Shown here: piece after piece, positions 16,866-25,102 of the stretch
Layout: each line of letters opens with the position of its first letter
Numbering within the stretch: position 1 is the stretch's first letter
Assembly: GCF_039839275.1 (NCBI RefSeq)
Contig: NZ_JBDOQP010000001.1
Coordinates: 1,178,001 to 1,242,000 of the forward strand
Direction of reading: 5' to 3'
DNA: 64,000 nt
Source of the DNA: Aerobium sp039839275
Lineage (GTDB): Bacteria; Pseudomonadota; Alphaproteobacteria; Rhizobiales; Rhizobiaceae
The notes under the pieces: generated by a model
What the model saw: the letters and a program-made list of their open reading frames with translations, nothing else
Told to the model about the DNA's origin: nothing
The model's database searches: none
Made by a program: the position numbers and the translations under genes

Positions 16866-17519
16866 TCACAGCCCAAGCGCTGCTGCGATGCGTGGCTGCG
16901 CCTCACGCCAGTTGTCGACGACGATCACGCCGGTCGAGGGTGCGGGCAGGAGCGCGCGTAGCGTGTTGTCGGCCATGAGGTGGAACAGATGCGCGTCGGG
17001 AACGAATTCCCGTGCGGATGTCAGGTTGTGCGGCATGTCGTCGACAAAGGCGACCGGCCTCTCGGTTTCTCCACGCAGTCGACGGATGGCCGGGCCCTTT
17101 GCCATCTCAGTGGTCAGCAGGGGGTAACGCAGCCCCAATTCATCGAGATGTTTTCTACGAATATCGCGGTGGCGATGCGGCATGGCGGTCAGCAGAACCA
17201 CCTCCGCGTCGCGGGCGATCGTCTCGATCGCTTCCGCCGCGCCATCCGTGATCGTCTGCCAGGTGGACTGGCTGTCGAAGAACTGCGCGAGAAGTTCGCG
17301 CACGTGGTCGCGTTCGGCCGCCGCGCCGCTCTCGAGATGGAACACGTTGCCGTGAAGGCGGAAGTCGCCGAGCGTCAGCCGATAGCCCTGCTGCTCAAGG
17401 TATCGCGGGAAGGGGCGGATGAATTCGAGGATGACGTCATCGACATCAAGGACCAGCAGGGGCCGGTCGTCATGCGACAGTTCCTCGATCTGGCGCAACG
17501 TTTCGGGATCGATGCTCAC
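16866..17519 (-). CDS. HAD superfamily hydrolase-like protein
   Basis: A 217-residue protein with HAD features: motif I as LLVLDVDDVILEF (Asp-x-Asp, residues about 22-34), motif II VVLLTAMPHRHRD, and a later acidic VAFVDDMPHN (motif IV). HAD proteins are mostly phosphatases; the substrate is unknown. The start is GTG 17519, preceded by GAGG. Its first bases overlap the DUF3572 stop (GTGA), so the two genes are co-translated. Confidence 0.8.
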   Translation of the reverse strand: MSIDPETLRQIEELSHDDRPLLVLDVDDVILEFIRPFPRYLEQQGYRLTLGDFRLHGNVFHLESGAAAERDHVRELLAQFFDSQSTWQTITDGAAEAIETIARDAEVVLLTAMPHRHRDIRRKHLDELGLRYPLLTTEMAKGPAIRRLRGETERPVAFVDDMPHNLTSAREFVPDAHLFHLMADNTLRALLPAPSTGVIVVDNWREAQPRIAAALGL

Positions 17520-17824
17520 GTCGACGCCTCGAAATTGTCCTCGCCGAAGGGCAGGGCGCGCAACGCGGCCGAGACGTGCGCAGGCCTGGTGTCGGTGGCT
17601 TCGCAGAAGGCCGTCAATGTCGGCTCATGGGCGAGAATGAACTGCAGCACGCCGGCGAGAAAGCCGGGCTCGCCGGCGGCTTCTCGGATGCGGCTGGCCT
17701 CGATGCCGCTCATCGCAAGGAAACGTGGCATCAGCACCGGATCGGATGCGACGTAGGTCAGTCCGGTGATGCCGAGGTCTTCGGCTTCGGTGCGGCTCAG
17801 CTTGTCTGGATGGTTTGCAGGCAT
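17516..17824 (-). CDS. DUF3572 family protein
   Basis: A 102-residue acidic protein of the DUF3572 family, found almost only in alphaproteobacteria. Landmarks are TEAEDLGITGLTYVASDPVLMPRFLAMSGIEASRIREAAGEPGFLAGVLQFIL, a helical fold with no membrane segment. The function is unknown. I chose ATG 17824 over the longer frame to 17890 because MPANHPDKLSRTEAED fits the usual family N-terminus. It is upstream of, and overlapping, the HAD gene, and divergent from divK with 161 bases between them. In many Hyphomicrobiales this gene sits beside divK-pleD. Confidence 0.85.
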   Translation of the reverse strand: MPANHPDKLSRTEAEDLGITGLTYVASDPVLMPRFLAMSGIEASRIREAAGEPGFLAGVLQFILAHEPTLTAFCEATDTRPAHVSAALRALPFGEDNFEAST

Positions 17825-17985
17825 GACGGGTGACGTAGCCCAGTCTGGCAGTGTGAAGCAAGTAATCGGAGAGGGTTTGCCTTTCGTCAATCAAATTGCG
17901 TTACCCTGCAGGGAAGACTCACTGAACAGGTGGGTCTGGTATGCGGGAGGCGAAGCCCGCGAGGGGCGGAACCGGACGGGGTGAG

Positions 17986-18357
17986 ATGGCGAAGAAGGTG
18001 ATGATCGTCGAGGACAATGAGCTCAACATGAAGCTCTTTCGCGACCTGATCGAAGCTTCGGGCTACGAAACCGTGCGCACGCGCAACGGCCTCGAAGCGC
18101 TCGACCTTGCGCGCACGCATCGGCCCGACCTGATCCTGATGGACATCCAATTGCCGGAGGTCTCGGGGCTCGAAGTCACGAAATGGCTGAAGGAAGATGA
18201 TGAGCTTCACACGATCCCCGTGATCGCCGTCACGGCATTCGCCATGAAGGGCGACGAGGAGCGCATTCGCCAGGGCGGCTGCGAGGCCTATATCTCCAAG
18301 CCAATCTCGGTCGGCAAGTTCATCGAGACGATCAAGTCCTATCTGGGCGACGCGTGA
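17986..18357 (+). CDS. divK: DivK, single-domain response regulator of the cell cycle
   Basis: A 123-residue stand-alone receiver domain. The acidic pocket is VEDN (Glu9, Asp10), the phosphoacceptor is Asp53 in LILMDIQLPEVSG, and the conserved Thr and Lys are in VIAVTAFAMKGDE and YISKPIS. DivK is controlled by PleC/DivJ-type kinases and inhibits CckA via DivL. The ATG at 17986 is preceded by GGGGTGAG. PleD follows 31 bases later, as in most Hyphomicrobiales. CckA, its downstream target, is encoded at 4.8-7.4 kb in this window. Confidence 0.95.
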   Translation: MAKKVMIVEDNELNMKLFRDLIEASGYETVRTRNGLEALDLARTHRPDLILMDIQLPEVSGLEVTKWLKEDDELHTIPVIAVTAFAMKGDEERIRQGGCEAYISKPISVGKFIETIKSYLGDA

Positions 18358-18388
18358 TGTGCGCGCCGACCCTGTATCCAGGTGACTC

Positions 18389-19762
18389 ATGACTGCGCGC
18401 ATTCTTGTCGTCGACGACGTACCTGCCAATGTGAAGCTTCTGGAAGCCCGGCTGCTTGCCGAGTATTTCGAGGTGATCACCGCGAATTCCGGCGCCGATG
18501 CGCTGGAGGCCTGTGAAAACGGCAAGATCGACGTCGTGCTGCTCGACGTCATGATGCCGGAGATGGACGGCTTCGAAGTGTGCAGCCGCCTCAAGGCCGA
18601 TCCGGCCACGCAGCACATTCCCGTGGTTATGGTCACCGCACTCGACCAGATCAGCGATCGCGTGCGCGGCCTGGAGGCCGGTGCGGACGATTTCCTGACC
18701 AAGCCCGTCAACGACCTGCAATTGATGACGCGCGTCAAGAGCCTTGTGCGGCTCAAGATGCTGACCGATGAGCTTCGCCTGCGTGCCTCGACGACCCGCA
18801 ACATCGGGATCGAAGAGCTTTTGAGCCGTCGCGGCTCGATGCCGGAGGCTGTCCCGCAGGTGTTGTTGGTGGACGATCGCCCGACCTCGGCGGAACGATT
18901 TGCGAAGATGGTGCGTGGCCGTTGCGAACTGACGCTCAACCCCGATCCACAGGCAGCGTTCTTCCAGGCTGCGGAAGGCGGGTTTGACTGTGTCATCCTC
19001 TCGACCGGGCTCAAGGACTACGATCCGCTGCGCCTTTGCTCGCAACTGCGTACGCTGGATCGCACGCGCTTCGTGCCGATCATGCTGATCGCGGGTGAAG
19101 GCGAGGAAGAAAGGCTCGTGCGCGGGCTCGAACTCGGCGTCAACGACTATCTCGTGCGCCCCGTCGACCAGCATGAGCTCGTGGCGCGCCTGGCGACGCA
19201 GATCAGGCGAAAGCGCTACAATGACCATTTGCGCGCCAGCCTTGCACAGACCATCGAAATGGCGGTGACGGATGGCCTGACCGGCCTGCACAACCGGCGC
19301 TATCTCGATAGCCATCTCGCCACGCTGTTTGAGCGGGCCAGAAGCCGCAACAGGCCGCTGTCGCTGATGATCACCGACATTGACCGGTTCAAGGCGATCA
19401 ACGACGGTTGGGGACACGACGTCGGCGACGAGGTGCTGCGCGAGTTTGCCAGCCGATTGCGCAAGAACGTGCGCGGCATCGATCTGGCCTGCCGCATGGG
19501 CGGTGAAGAGTTCGTCGTCGTCATGCCGGATACCGAGCCCGCGATCGCCGAGAAGGTCGCCGAGCGGATCCGCATGCAGATCGCGCAGACGCCGTTTCCA
19601 ACCGGCACCGCCGGCGAGGCCATCGAGGTCACGGTTAGCGTCGGCGTTGCCGGCATTGGACCCGGTGTCGATACGGTGGAGACGCTGATGAAGCGGGCCG
19701 ACATTGCTCTCTACGAAGCCAAGAATGGCGGCCGCAACCGGGTTGTCGCCGCGGCTGCCTGA
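18389..19762 (+). CDS. pleD: PleD, diguanylate cyclase response regulator
   Basis: A 457-residue protein with two receiver domains and a GGDEF domain. The first receiver has Asp53 in VVLLDVMMPEMDGF. The second (about residues 155-275) is degenerate, with Ser (ILSTGL) where the phosphoacceptor would be. The GGDEF domain has an intact GGEEF active site at residues 371-375, with an RGID inhibitory site (RxxD) five residues before it. It makes c-di-GMP and should be product-inhibited. In Caulobacter PleD drives the swarmer-to-stalked transition. It is co-directional with divK. Confidence 0.95.
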   Translation: MTARILVVDDVPANVKLLEARLLAEYFEVITANSGADALEACENGKIDVVLLDVMMPEMDGFEVCSRLKADPATQHIPVVMVTALDQISDRVRGLEAGADDFLTKPVNDLQLMTRVKSLVRLKMLTDELRLRASTTRNIGIEELLSRRGSMPEAVPQVLLVDDRPTSAERFAKMVRGRCELTLNPDPQAAFFQAAEGGFDCVILSTGLKDYDPLRLCSQLRTLDRTRFVPIMLIAGEGEEERLVRGLELGVNDYLVRPVDQHELVARLATQIRRKRYNDHLRASLAQTIEMAVTDGLTGLHNRRYLDSHLATLFERARSRNRPLSLMITDIDRFKAINDGWGHDVGDEVLREFASRLRKNVRGIDLACRMGGEEFVVVMPDTEPAIAEKVAERIRMQIAQTPFPTGTAGEAIEVTVSVGVAGIGPGVDTVETLMKRADIALYEAKNGGRNRVVAAAA

Positions 19763-19816
19763 AACTTGCCGATTCAAGTGTACCCGGTGCCTTGGCTGTC
19801 CCGAAATGACAGAAAT

Positions 19817-20002
19817 TTACCCTATTCTGTGAGAATCCGGGTCGATAGTTAAGAAACTGTTGATTTCTTTCCGGTCCTGCGCGAAGGTCACCTTGGGTAA
19901 CGCGGCGGGCACTTCGGTGAACGCCGTTTTCGGATACCCCATGATGCTCAGGTCCGCCGCATCTCCTGGGTCCGTGGGGTTGGCCGGTTGGCGCTGGCGC
20001 AT
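19817..20002 (-). CDS. Possible small protein, 61 residues
   Basis: This frame lies alone in a 341-base space between pleD and radC. It encodes 61 residues with no Cys and no membrane helix; a recognisable part is MGYPKTAFTEVPAALPKVTFAQDRKEI. I know no family for it. The support is the ribosome site: the complement of 20008-20013 reads AGGAGG, five bases before ATG 20002. The rest of the gap shows no other gene and no strong terminator after pleD. Confidence 0.45.
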   Translation of the reverse strand: MRQRQPANPTDPGDAADLSIMGYPKTAFTEVPAALPKVTFAQDRKEINSFLTIDPDSHRIG

Positions 20003-20103
20003 AGTGGCCTCCTCGTACCGCTGTCAGATTGCCGACCGGCCCCCTTTACCCGCTCCCGATGAACATTCCCGTTCCACGGCGCCTCAAGGGGGCCGGCAGC
20101 GCG

Positions 20104-20859
20104 CTAGATCAACCGCATGCCCTTCAGGCTCGAATGGCCATTTCGCCCGACGATGATGTGGTCGTGAACGGTTATGCCCAGCGGCCGCGCCGTTTCGATG
20201 ATCGTTTTCGTCATGTCGATGTCAGCGCGCGACGGGCTGGGGTCCCCCGAGGGATGGTTGTGCACCAGAATGATCGCCGTAGCCGAGAGTTCAAGACCAC
20301 GGCGCACGACTTCGCGTGGATAGACCGGCGTGTGGTCGACCGTGCCGGACTGCTGCACTTCGTCGGCAATCAGCACGTTCTTCTTGTCGAGGAACAGGAT
20401 ACGAAACTGCTCGCGGGGCTCGAACGCCATCGCCGCGCGGCAGTAGTCGATGACCTGTTGCCATGAGCCGAGCACAGGGCGCCGGGCGATCTCTCCCTTG
20501 GCCATGCGCGCGGCGGCGGCGGCGACGACCTTGATGTCGATGGCAACTGCGTCTCCGATCCCATTGACCTCGCGCAGGAGATGTTCGGGTGCGCCGAGCA
20601 CTTCCGCGAAGGAACCGAACCGGTTCAGCAGAGCCTTGGCCAATGACTTGGTGTCGGCGCGCGGAATGGAGCGGAAAAGCAGCAGTTCCAGCAGTTCGTA
20701 GTCGGCCAGCGCCGCCGCGCCGCCCTCGCGAAACCGTGCGCGCAGTCGGTCTCGATGGCCGTGAAAATGCGGTTTCGCCTTGCCTTTCTTTTCAGCAGTG
20801 GGAGGCGCTAGGTGACGTTCGGAGAAGAACCCGCGTTCGTCGCTGTCGTCGCCGTGCAT
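20104..20859 (-). CDS. radC: RadC/YeeS family JAMM-domain protein
   Basis: A 251-residue RadC homologue. A basic N-terminal extension precedes the UPF0758 N-terminal helix-hairpin-helix part (LLELLLFRSIPRADTK, NGIGDAVA). The C-terminal JAMM metalloprotease-like domain has the full motif HNHPSGDPSPSRAD (about residues 205-218). Despite the name, a role in DNA repair is not established and the biochemical function remains open. It lies 46 bases downstream of map on the same strand, so the two may share a transcript. Confidence 0.92.
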   Translation of the reverse strand: MHGDDSDERGFFSERHLAPPTAEKKGKAKPHFHGHRDRLRARFREGGAAALADYELLELLLFRSIPRADTKSLAKALLNRFGSFAEVLGAPEHLLREVNGIGDAVAIDIKVVAAAAARMAKGEIARRPVLGSWQQVIDYCRAAMAFEPREQFRILFLDKKNVLIADEVQQSGTVDHTPVYPREVVRRGLELSATAIILVHNHPSGDPSPSRADIDMTKTIIETARPLGITVHDHIIVGRNGHSSLKGMRLI

Positions 20860-20905
20860 TGCTCGCCCTCGCTGCCATTAACCGCGCAAGGATAGGCGAT
20901 GCATT

Positions 20906-21733
20906 TCATACGGCAAGACCAGGCGTGTCCAGGCCGCCCGGCGAGCGGGTGAAGACTTCGCAGCCGTCCGAAGTGACGCCAACCGTGTGCTCGTATTGGG
21001 CCGACAGGGAGCGGTCGCGCGTTACAGCGGTCCAGCCATCCGACAGGACTTTCACATGCGGGCGTCCGAGATTGATCATCGGCTCGATCGTGAAGATCAT
21101 GCCTTCGCGCATTTCCACGCCCTCATTGACGCTGCCGTAGTGAAGGATGTTCGGCGCGTCGTGAAACAGCCTGCCGACGCCGTGGCCGCAGAAGTCGCGG
21201 ACCACGGAGCAACGCTCGGCTTCCGCGAAGGACTGGATGGCCGCGCCGATCGCGCCCGTGCGTGCACCAGGCCTGACGGCGGCGATGCCGCGCACGAGGC
21301 ATTCGTGGGTGACTTCCATCAGCCGCTCAGCCGCACGCTTGATCTGCCCCACAGGATACATGCGACTCGAATCGCCATGCCAGCCATCCAGGATATAGGT
21401 GACATCGATGTTGACGATGTCGCCTTCGCGCAGGGGCTTGGCGTCGGGAATCCCGTGGCAGACCACGTGGTTGATCGATGTACAGGACGATTTGGTGTAG
21501 CCGCGATAATTCAGCGTCGCCGGCAGAGCGCCGTGGTCCATGCCGAATTCGAACACGAAACGGTCGATCGTCTCTGTCGGCACGCCCGGTTCGACGATGC
21601 CAGCCAGTGCGTCGAGGCAGCGCGCCGTCAACTGGCATGCCTTGCGCATACCCTCGAACGCTTCGGGTCCGTAGAGCCTGATCTGTCCGGTGTTGCGCAG
21701 CGGCGCAGTGTCCGCATCAAGATAGGTGACCAT
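20906..21733 (-). CDS. map: Methionine aminopeptidase, type I
   Basis: A 275-residue M24A metallopeptidase that removes the initiator methionine from new proteins. The metal ligands and substrate histidines are visible in NHVVCHGIPD, DIVNIDVTYILDGWHGDSSRM, FCGHGVGRLFHDAP, GMIFTIEPMIN and SAQYEHTVGV. It begins ATG 21733 and is complete. radC follows on the same strand and the hydratase gene lies 59 bases upstream, also on the same strand. Confidence 0.95.
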   Translation of the reverse strand: MVTYLDADTAPLRNTGQIRLYGPEAFEGMRKACQLTARCLDALAGIVEPGVPTETIDRFVFEFGMDHGALPATLNYRGYTKSSCTSINHVVCHGIPDAKPLREGDIVNIDVTYILDGWHGDSSRMYPVGQIKRAAERLMEVTHECLVRGIAAVRPGARTGAIGAAIQSFAEAERCSVVRDFCGHGVGRLFHDAPNILHYGSVNEGVEMREGMIFTIEPMINLGRPHVKVLSDGWTAVTRDRSLSAQYEHTVGVTSDGCEVFTRSPGGLDTPGLAV

Positions 21734-21792
21734 GAGAGCCGCTGACCTTGCTTTCGTTCAAGGCCTTCATTTCGCACCGAAGGCCGTCCGGT

Positions 21793-22845
21793 TCAAGGGG
21801 CGAGGCTGTTCTTCCAGGATTGGGAGAGTGCACTCGTCCTGCTGTCGATCGTCTGCCGCGCCTCAGCCAGGTCGGCGGGATTACGATAGAGCAGCTTCGA
21901 CAGCGCCGATTCGGCCTCGGATCCGTCCGCGACCGCGTGCTCGAAGGCCTCCGGGCTCTCGCAACTGTCGGGGTTCTCGAGGTGGAACCGCCCCTGCGCC
22001 GCCCGCTCCACCAGACGCGCAATGGTCTGTTCCCCGCCGGTAACGCGCATGCGCATGCCGGGCAGGGCCAGGCCTTCCACGCGCGTCGACCATGTCTGGC
22101 CAGGCGAAATCGGCAAGGCGCGGGTGACCGTGCCGGTGCTGATGATGTCGCCGGCGTTGATGCCGCGCACCATGGGGCGCGCTTCAAGCCCGGCCAGGAG
22201 ATGGCGAAGAGCCGACAGGGGACTGCCGAGCACGTTCGCAGCATCGCCTCTGTCCATCTCGGCGCCATCGCACATCAGCACGATCTGGAAGCGGGACAGG
22301 TCTGCGATCAACTGGTCGGCTGCAGCGTGATCGATCGGAGTGACCGGGCCGACAATGAGGGCTCCATGCATCGCGGCGGCAGCCACCGTATCCGCCGGCG
22401 AAAACCGCCAGTCCGCGTAGACCGACTGGACGATCTCGAAGCCATGCGCGATGCCGTCCAAGCAGCCCAGCAGCGTGCGGTCGTCCATGTCGGAGCGTGG
22501 CACGTTGGCAATGCGGAACATGATCTCCGGCTCGAGGCGCGGTTCGACGAACGCCTCAGCATCGAGATCGGTGGGCTGGCCGTCTTCCCCTGCGGATCGC
22601 ACGGTACGGTCGTAGACCGGGGCCCAGATGGGCGCATGCACGCCGTATTCTTCCCAGATTGTCCGGTTGGTAAAGCCGATCTTCCAGCCGACCGGAACCA
22701 TGCCACGCGCCATGCGCGCGGTGATAATGCGATCCGAAACGCCGTAGGCTGCTTCGAGGTCGAAGGAAGGGTGGCGATGGCTGATCGGAGCGATCTGCCG
22801 TCTGTCGTCATAAGCCTGAAGAATTGTTTCCGCGATGTCGGCCAT
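21793..22845 (-). CDS. 2-keto-4-pentenoate hydratase/FAH-superfamily protein with C-terminal extension
   Basis: A 350-residue protein. Residues about 1-265 match the hydratase branch of the fumarylacetoacetate hydrolase superfamily: VGWKIGFTNRTIWEEYGV, EPRLEPEIMFRI (metal-binding Glu), HGFEIVQSVYADWRF and the INAGDIISTGTVTRALPISPGQTWS segment. Such enzymes add water to 2-oxo-pent-4-enoates in meta-cleavage pathways. An extra C-terminal stretch of about 80 residues is unusual for 260-270-residue hydratases. ATG 22845 has AGGGGA upstream. It lies 51 bases after the aldehyde dehydrogenase gene on the same strand, so they probably work together. The substrate is unknown. Confidence 0.8.
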   Translation of the reverse strand: MADIAETILQAYDDRRQIAPISHRHPSFDLEAAYGVSDRIITARMARGMVPVGWKIGFTNRTIWEEYGVHAPIWAPVYDRTVRSAGEDGQPTDLDAEAFVEPRLEPEIMFRIANVPRSDMDDRTLLGCLDGIAHGFEIVQSVYADWRFSPADTVAAAAMHGALIVGPVTPIDHAAADQLIADLSRFQIVLMCDGAEMDRGDAANVLGSPLSALRHLLAGLEARPMVRGINAGDIISTGTVTRALPISPGQTWSTRVEGLALPGMRMRVTGGEQTIARLVERAAQGRFHLENPDSCESPEAFEHAVADGSEAESALSKLLYRNPADLAEARQTIDSRTSALSQSWKNSLAP

Positions 22846-22896
22846 TTTTCGTCCCCTGCACGGATAGTCCACGCAGGGGACGAAATGTCCAGTCGG

Positions 22897-24336
22897 TTAT
22901 GTCGGCCAGCCGGATACGGCCTTGATTTCCAGGAAGTCCTCGATGCCGAATTTGCCGCCCTCGCGACCGAGGCCAGACTGCTTGTAGCCGCCAAACGGGC
23001 TGCCGGGTGCGCGGCTGGCGCCGTTGACCTGGACCATGCCGGCCTGCAACTGGCGCGATACGCGCCTTGCACGTTCCGGGTCGCCCGTCTGCACATAGCT
23101 GGCGAGGCCGTACGGCGTGTCATTGGCGATGCGGATCGCCTCTTCCTCGGTCTCGAAGGGGATCATCGCGAGCACCGGGCCGAATATCTCCTCTCGCGCG
23201 ATCGTCATCTCGCTGGTCACGTCGGCGAACACGGTGGGGCGCACATAGTAGCCACGGTTGAACCCCTCGGGACGGCCTGGCCCCCCTGCCAGAAGCCGCG
23301 CGCCTTCCTTGATGCCGATCTCGATGAGGCCCTGAACCTTGTCGAACTGAGCCTGCGAGACGAGCGGGCCGATATGGCCACCATCTTCCGCTGGATTTCC
23401 TACCTTGGCTGCCTTCGCATGGCGCTCTGCGATCTCTACCGCGCGATCATAGACGGGCCGTTCCACAAGCATCCGTGTCGGCGCGTTGCACGACTGCCCC
23501 GTGTTCTCGAAGCAGTGATCGAGCCCGCGCATGACGGCATCCTCGAGATCCGCATCGGCGAAGACGAGGTTCGGCGATTTTCCGCCCAGTTCCAGCGTGA
23601 CGCGCTTGACGGTATCGGCAGAGCCTTTCGTGACCGCCACGCCGGCCCGCGTGGAGCCGGTGAACGACATCATGTCGATGTCTGGATGGCGCGACATTGC
23701 TTCCCCGACGCCCAGCCCGTCGCCATTGACGAGGTTGAAGACGCCCGCCGGAAAGCCTGCCTCGTCCATGAACTCGGCAAAGAGCAGCGACGACATCGGC
23801 GCGATCTCGGAAGGCTTGAGCACCACGGTGCAACCCACTCCGACGGCCGGCACCACCTTGAGAGCGACCTGGTTCATCGGCCAGTTCCACGGCGTGATGA
23901 GGCCGCAAACGCCGATCGGCTCCCGGATGATGCGTTCCTGCGGGTAGCGCTCGTCGAGAGCGTGATCGAACGCGAACGCCTTCAGCGTCCTGATGAAGTT
24001 CTTGATATGGTAGCTTCCGGCTGCTGCCTGTTCCTCGATCGCGAGCTTAAGGGGGGCGCCCATTTCGCTGCTGATCGCCTTGGCCATCTCGTCGGCACGG
24101 GCATTGTAGACGTCAAGCAGCTTTTCGAGCAGCCCAACACGTTGATCCAGGGGCGTTGCCGCCCACGGGCCAAAGGCCCTGCGGGCCGCTGCGACCGCCT
24201 TGTCGACGTCCGCCGCCGCGCCGAGCGATATGACGGCAAAAGGCTGCTCGTCAGCGGGATTGACCACCTCAAGCTCGCGTGGCGCGGTCGGCGCAACCCA
24301 CTTGCCGTCGATGTAGAAATCGGTCCTGCGAAGCAT
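22897..24336 (-). CDS. NAD(P)-dependent aldehyde dehydrogenase
   Basis: A 479-residue ALDH superfamily enzyme. It has the Rossmann segment ITPWNWPMNQVALKVVPAVG, FTGSTRAG, the general-base Glu in LELGGKSPN and the catalytic Cys in NTGQSCNAPTRM. PFGGYKQSGLGREGG near the C-terminus is typical. ATG 24336 with AGGAG seven bases upstream is preferred to the frame start at 24525, which would run into the RNA hairpins. It probably oxidises an aldehyde made in the same pathway as the linked hydratase. The substrate cannot be read from sequence. Confidence 0.88.
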   Translation of the reverse strand: MLRRTDFYIDGKWVAPTAPRELEVVNPADEQPFAVISLGAAADVDKAVAAARRAFGPWAATPLDQRVGLLEKLLDVYNARADEMAKAISSEMGAPLKLAIEEQAAAGSYHIKNFIRTLKAFAFDHALDERYPQERIIREPIGVCGLITPWNWPMNQVALKVVPAVGVGCTVVLKPSEIAPMSSLLFAEFMDEAGFPAGVFNLVNGDGLGVGEAMSRHPDIDMMSFTGSTRAGVAVTKGSADTVKRVTLELGGKSPNLVFADADLEDAVMRGLDHCFENTGQSCNAPTRMLVERPVYDRAVEIAERHAKAAKVGNPAEDGGHIGPLVSQAQFDKVQGLIEIGIKEGARLLAGGPGRPEGFNRGYYVRPTVFADVTSEMTIAREEIFGPVLAMIPFETEEEAIRIANDTPYGLASYVQTGDPERARRVSRQLQAGMVQVNGASRAPGSPFGGYKQSGLGREGGKFGIEDFLEIKAVSGWPT

Positions 24337-24435
24337 GAATGTCTCCTCGAAGCGCATCGTTGTGCTGGGTGTCTTAGCGAAAACGCCGTTCGAACGATAC
24401 CACTGAGGCGACGTGCGCACGGGAACGGCAGACGC

Positions 24436-24550
24436 AAAAAGAAAAGGCCCGCTGCGGGAGGAGGTGCAGCGGGCCCGATCTGATATGCGACGAGGGAGGA
24501 GGTTCGTCGCATCCGATACTGACAATCTGGGAGGAGGTAGATCGTCAGTA
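24436..24550 (-). ncRNA. Cuckoo/CcsR-type small RNA: three tandem hairpins with CCUCCUCCC loops
   Basis: Three consecutive stem-loops have the same ten-base loop, ACCTCCTCCC on the minus strand. In transcript order: a 12-bp stem (24550-24539/24528-24517), a 9-bp stem (24512-24504/24493-24485), and a perfect 10-bp GC-rich stem (24475-24466/24455-24446) followed by TTTTCTTTTT (24445-24436), a Rho-independent terminator. The one non-Watson-Crick pair in stem 1 is G-U on the minus strand but A-C on the plus strand, which fixes the direction. CCUCCUCCC loops are complementary to ribosome-binding sites and define the CcsR/cuckoo RNAs of alphaproteobacteria. I found no convincing promoter and no DUF1127 gene upstream. 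Confidence 0.85.
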
Positions 24551-24706
24551 ACACTGACCTATCTCGTTGCCGCTGGTTTGTGCAACCATTATTTCTGCAT
24601 GGCAGTTGTGCAATCTCGGAATACCGGGTCGCAAGGCGCAGAAATCGGGCAGCGCAGACCGGAGCAAAAAACCGGTTGTCGCGTTGTAGATCAAAGGAGA
24701 CTGATC

Positions 24707-25084
24707 ATGACCGAGACATTATGGCTCTTTGCCGTCATTGGCGGCCCACTCATCATCGGTGCCGCGATCGCGTACGCACTGCTGACGAGACGTACGCGCT
24801 CGACGGGCGAGGCTGTCGCCCAGCGCCAGGCAACGCGCCGTCTTTACGAGGAAGAGGAAAAACAGCCCGCTCCGGAACCCATCCGTAGGGCTCTCGAACC
24901 CGATACGGCGACGGAACACTCCAAGGAGACGGCCGCAACGCGTTCGCTTCACGCTGAGCAGCGTGCTCAGGCCAACGGCGAAGGCGAGCTTGAGGAAGGG
25001 TTGGAAGATACCTTTCCGGCCAGCGACCCTGTGTCGGCAACGTCCAACACGACGACCGGTGGACCGCGGAAGGAGCGGGCCTAA
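24707..25084 (+). CDS. Small single-pass membrane protein with ETFPASDP-type tail
   Basis: A 125-residue protein. One membrane helix (about residues 5-26, LWLFAVIGGPLIIGAAIAYALL) is followed by a charged, Gln/Glu-rich cytoplasmic region. The end contains GELEEGLEDTFPASDPVSAT. That last motif (ETFPASDP-like) recurs at the ends of many small alphaproteobacterial proteins of unknown role. ATG 24707 has AAGGAGA upstream and decides against the longer frame from 24413, which would cross the RNA hairpins. It is convergent with tamB, with 18 bases between them. Confidence 0.8.
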   Translation: MTETLWLFAVIGGPLIIGAAIAYALLTRRTRSTGEAVAQRQATRRLYEEEEKQPAPEPIRRALEPDTATEHSKETAATRSLHAEQRAQANGEGELEEGLEDTFPASDPVSATSNTTTGGPRKERA

Positions 25085-25102
25085 GTCGTGCAGGGTGTCA
25101 GC

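Noticed and set aside
18332..19777. A 481-codon minus-strand frame
   Set aside because: It is antisense to pleD, which is complete and conserved.
21748..24483. A 911-codon open frame on the plus strand
   Set aside because: It runs antisense to the hydratase and aldehyde dehydrogenase genes, both with clear motifs and ribosome sites. Its translation is Arg/His/Asp-rich with no domain, as expected of an opposite-strand shadow in GC-rich DNA.
24545..24589. A 14-codon minus-strand frame running into the first RNA hairpin
   Set aside because: No ribosome site precedes it, and the stop simply arises from the stem sequence.
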